Origin: Blastobasis lacticolella | Lineage: Eukaryota > Arthropoda > Insecta > Lepidoptera > Blastobasidae | Assembly: GCA_905147135.1 (NCBI GenBank) | Contig: LR990044.1 | Span: forward strand, 16,372,122 to 16,436,121 | Direction: 5' to 3' | Length of the DNA: 64,000 nt | Shown here: piece by piece, positions 62,956 through 64,000 of the stretch | Layout of the letters: every line of letters starts with the position of its first letter | Numbering within the stretch: the first letter of the stretch is position 1 | Program-made: the position numbers and the translations under genes | Notes under the pieces: model-generated | Database searches by the model: none | What the model was told of the DNA's origin: nothing | The model's input: the letters and a program-made list of their open reading frames with translations, nothing else

Positions 62956-63608
62956 AATGCAGAAAGTACTTATTACTTATATTCCTTTTTCGTGGGCAAG
63001 CTGCGATAACATTTGCCTTTCTTTAATAAGTGTGAATCTGTAGCATCTGCTTCACTTATTTCTCTTAATAAGAATGTATAATAACCATACGTTTTTAACC
63101 ATGTTTAAAGTTTAAAGAAATAACAAAAAACTTGACCTGATTATGATAGACTCGGTACCCTGCGACATCAACAGATGAACGCAAACCCTCTTATCTGCGT
63201 AATAAGAAAAAGAACGATGTCGTTCAAATAACGGCTGCCTTGACAACCAGAACAAAAAGCGGCCCCACCCTACAAGTACAAGTACAAGTCAACGCAGTAA
63301 TCCGTTGAATTTTACATCACCTAAACACTTTTTTCCCTCCATCCCTTGCTCGTGTAAAATCGCTGTCCCCACAGTCCGTGTCTCGTACGCCCGACGCGCT
63401 GTCACAATGTATTCAAATGGAATTCTCCAGCGCTCAGCAGCGTCATCATTAGCCTGTCGAAACTCTTTCCTTGTTTTGTGAGACAGTGAGCGAGATTGTT
63501 TGTTGTACTCGTAATTACTAATTGTGTATGCGTCTAAACAACTATACGGAAATTACACAAACATAATATTACTGTTTCCTACATCCGTTTGGAAGTGATC
63601 TCCGAAAC
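62956..63608. other. No gene recognised
   Basis: No supported gene. At 63370 a CCCCACAG precedes a 38-codon open stretch, but with no other support. Confidence 0.4.
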
Positions 63609-63644
63609 TACGCATTTCATTACCAATAGGTAATGAAATGCGTA
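63609..63644. repeat. Perfect inverted repeat with 4-base spacer
   Basis: TACGCATTTCATTACC at 63609-63624 and its exact complement at 63629-63644. A second partial GGTA..AATAGGTAAG copy follows. Confidence 0.9.
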
Positions 63645-63789
63645 CCAATAGGTAAGAAAGCAATGGCAGTTTTAGTCTTGGGAAATAGACTATTTAAATG
63701 CAAAAATATTGGGAAAATTTAATTTTTTCCACTGCAGGATTTACATCCATTTTCACAAACAAAACTTGTCTAAGTAAAGTAGATTTGCT

Positions 63790-63945
63790 ATGCGCTCTCA
63801 AGTTCAATACGACTATATGATTGATCAATCACATTCGATAAGATGGACGCATAGTGCCGAACGCCACTCAAGTTAGTTTTAAAAATGATCGTTTGCGCGC
63901 ATTGTGGGACATCATAGCAACGTTTCTGAATACAGATGTTTACGA
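63790..63945 (+). repeat. Dispersed block F, partner of 25605-25745
   Basis: Contains GATTGATCAATCACATTCG, GGACGCATAGTGCCGAACGC, CACTCAAGTTAG and CGTTTCTGAATACAGATG in the order of the 25605 copy read on minus. No ends defined. Confidence 0.55.
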
Positions 63946-64000
63946 GGGTAAAAACCCGCTACAAAAAAACTACTAAAGTCTAAGTTCGCGGCTGTCTACT

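Noticed and set aside
63370..63500. Acceptor-like CCCCACAG with a 38-codon open stretch
   Set aside because: No donor, partner exon or recognisable peptide; weaker than the candidate at 44107.
1..64000. CRISPR arrays, bacterial operons, rRNA genes
   Set aside because: No regularly spaced identical repeats, no ribosome-binding-site-led gene clusters and no rRNA-like segments were seen; the window is eukaryotic in character.

Overview
The window looks like gene-poor, repeat-dense DNA from an insect, most likely a moth or butterfly. This is inferred from AT-rich composition, tRNA-headed SINEs, RTE and CR1-type LINEs with short-repeat tails, Helitron-like ends (CTAG before T) and many small inverted-repeat elements. 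No complete host gene is recognisable. The only long open frames are retrotransposon proteins: a 991-aa RTE polyprotein (40040-43015, +) and the two-ORF set of a CR1-type LINE (28410-33118, -). A third LINE (about 3.6-7.0 kb, +) is broken by frameshifts.

Layout. 1-3.6 kb: repeat fragments and a SINE between 100-bp direct repeats. 3.6-7.0 kb: frameshifted LINE with poly(A). 7-18 kb: unannotated AT-rich DNA with SINEs, short RTE-derived repeats, a Helitron-like element and nested MITEs. 18.2-19.85 kb: a tandem duplication carrying a tRNA-like SINE head and antisense LINE. 20-27.5 kb: more SINEs, a triple-nested insertion at 26.0-26.76 kb and a possible minus-strand promoter near 23.1 kb. 27.6-33.2 kb: CR1-type LINE. 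33.2-39.8 kb: tandem repeats, a short RTE derivative with clean target duplication, a SINE. 39.8-43.0 kb: intact RTE with a perfect 11-bp target duplication. 43-58.8 kb: LINE, RTE and SINE relics, a cluster of X-box-like palindromes (53.64-53.73 kb) and datable nested insertions (54.0-55.3 kb). 58.8-62.0 kb: a 3.2-kb element with 90-bp terminal inverted repeats inserted in a TA microsatellite. 62-64 kb: minisatellite and LINE tails.

How the parts relate. The full-length RTE and at least ten short repeats share their 5' head and 3' (TGATGA)n tail. The simplest reading is that the short repeats are internally deleted derivatives mobilised by the RTE enzyme. The CR1-type LINE has open frames, but the first catalytic Asp of its reverse transcriptase reads Asn, so it may be dead despite looking intact. 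Most other features are layered insertions whose order can be read from target-site duplications and interrupted repeats. Weak splice-signal candidates for host exons are at 22.78-23.08 kb (-), 44.1 kb (+) and 61.18-61.39 kb (+). All homology statements come from reading this sequence and from remembered family motifs; no database search was run.
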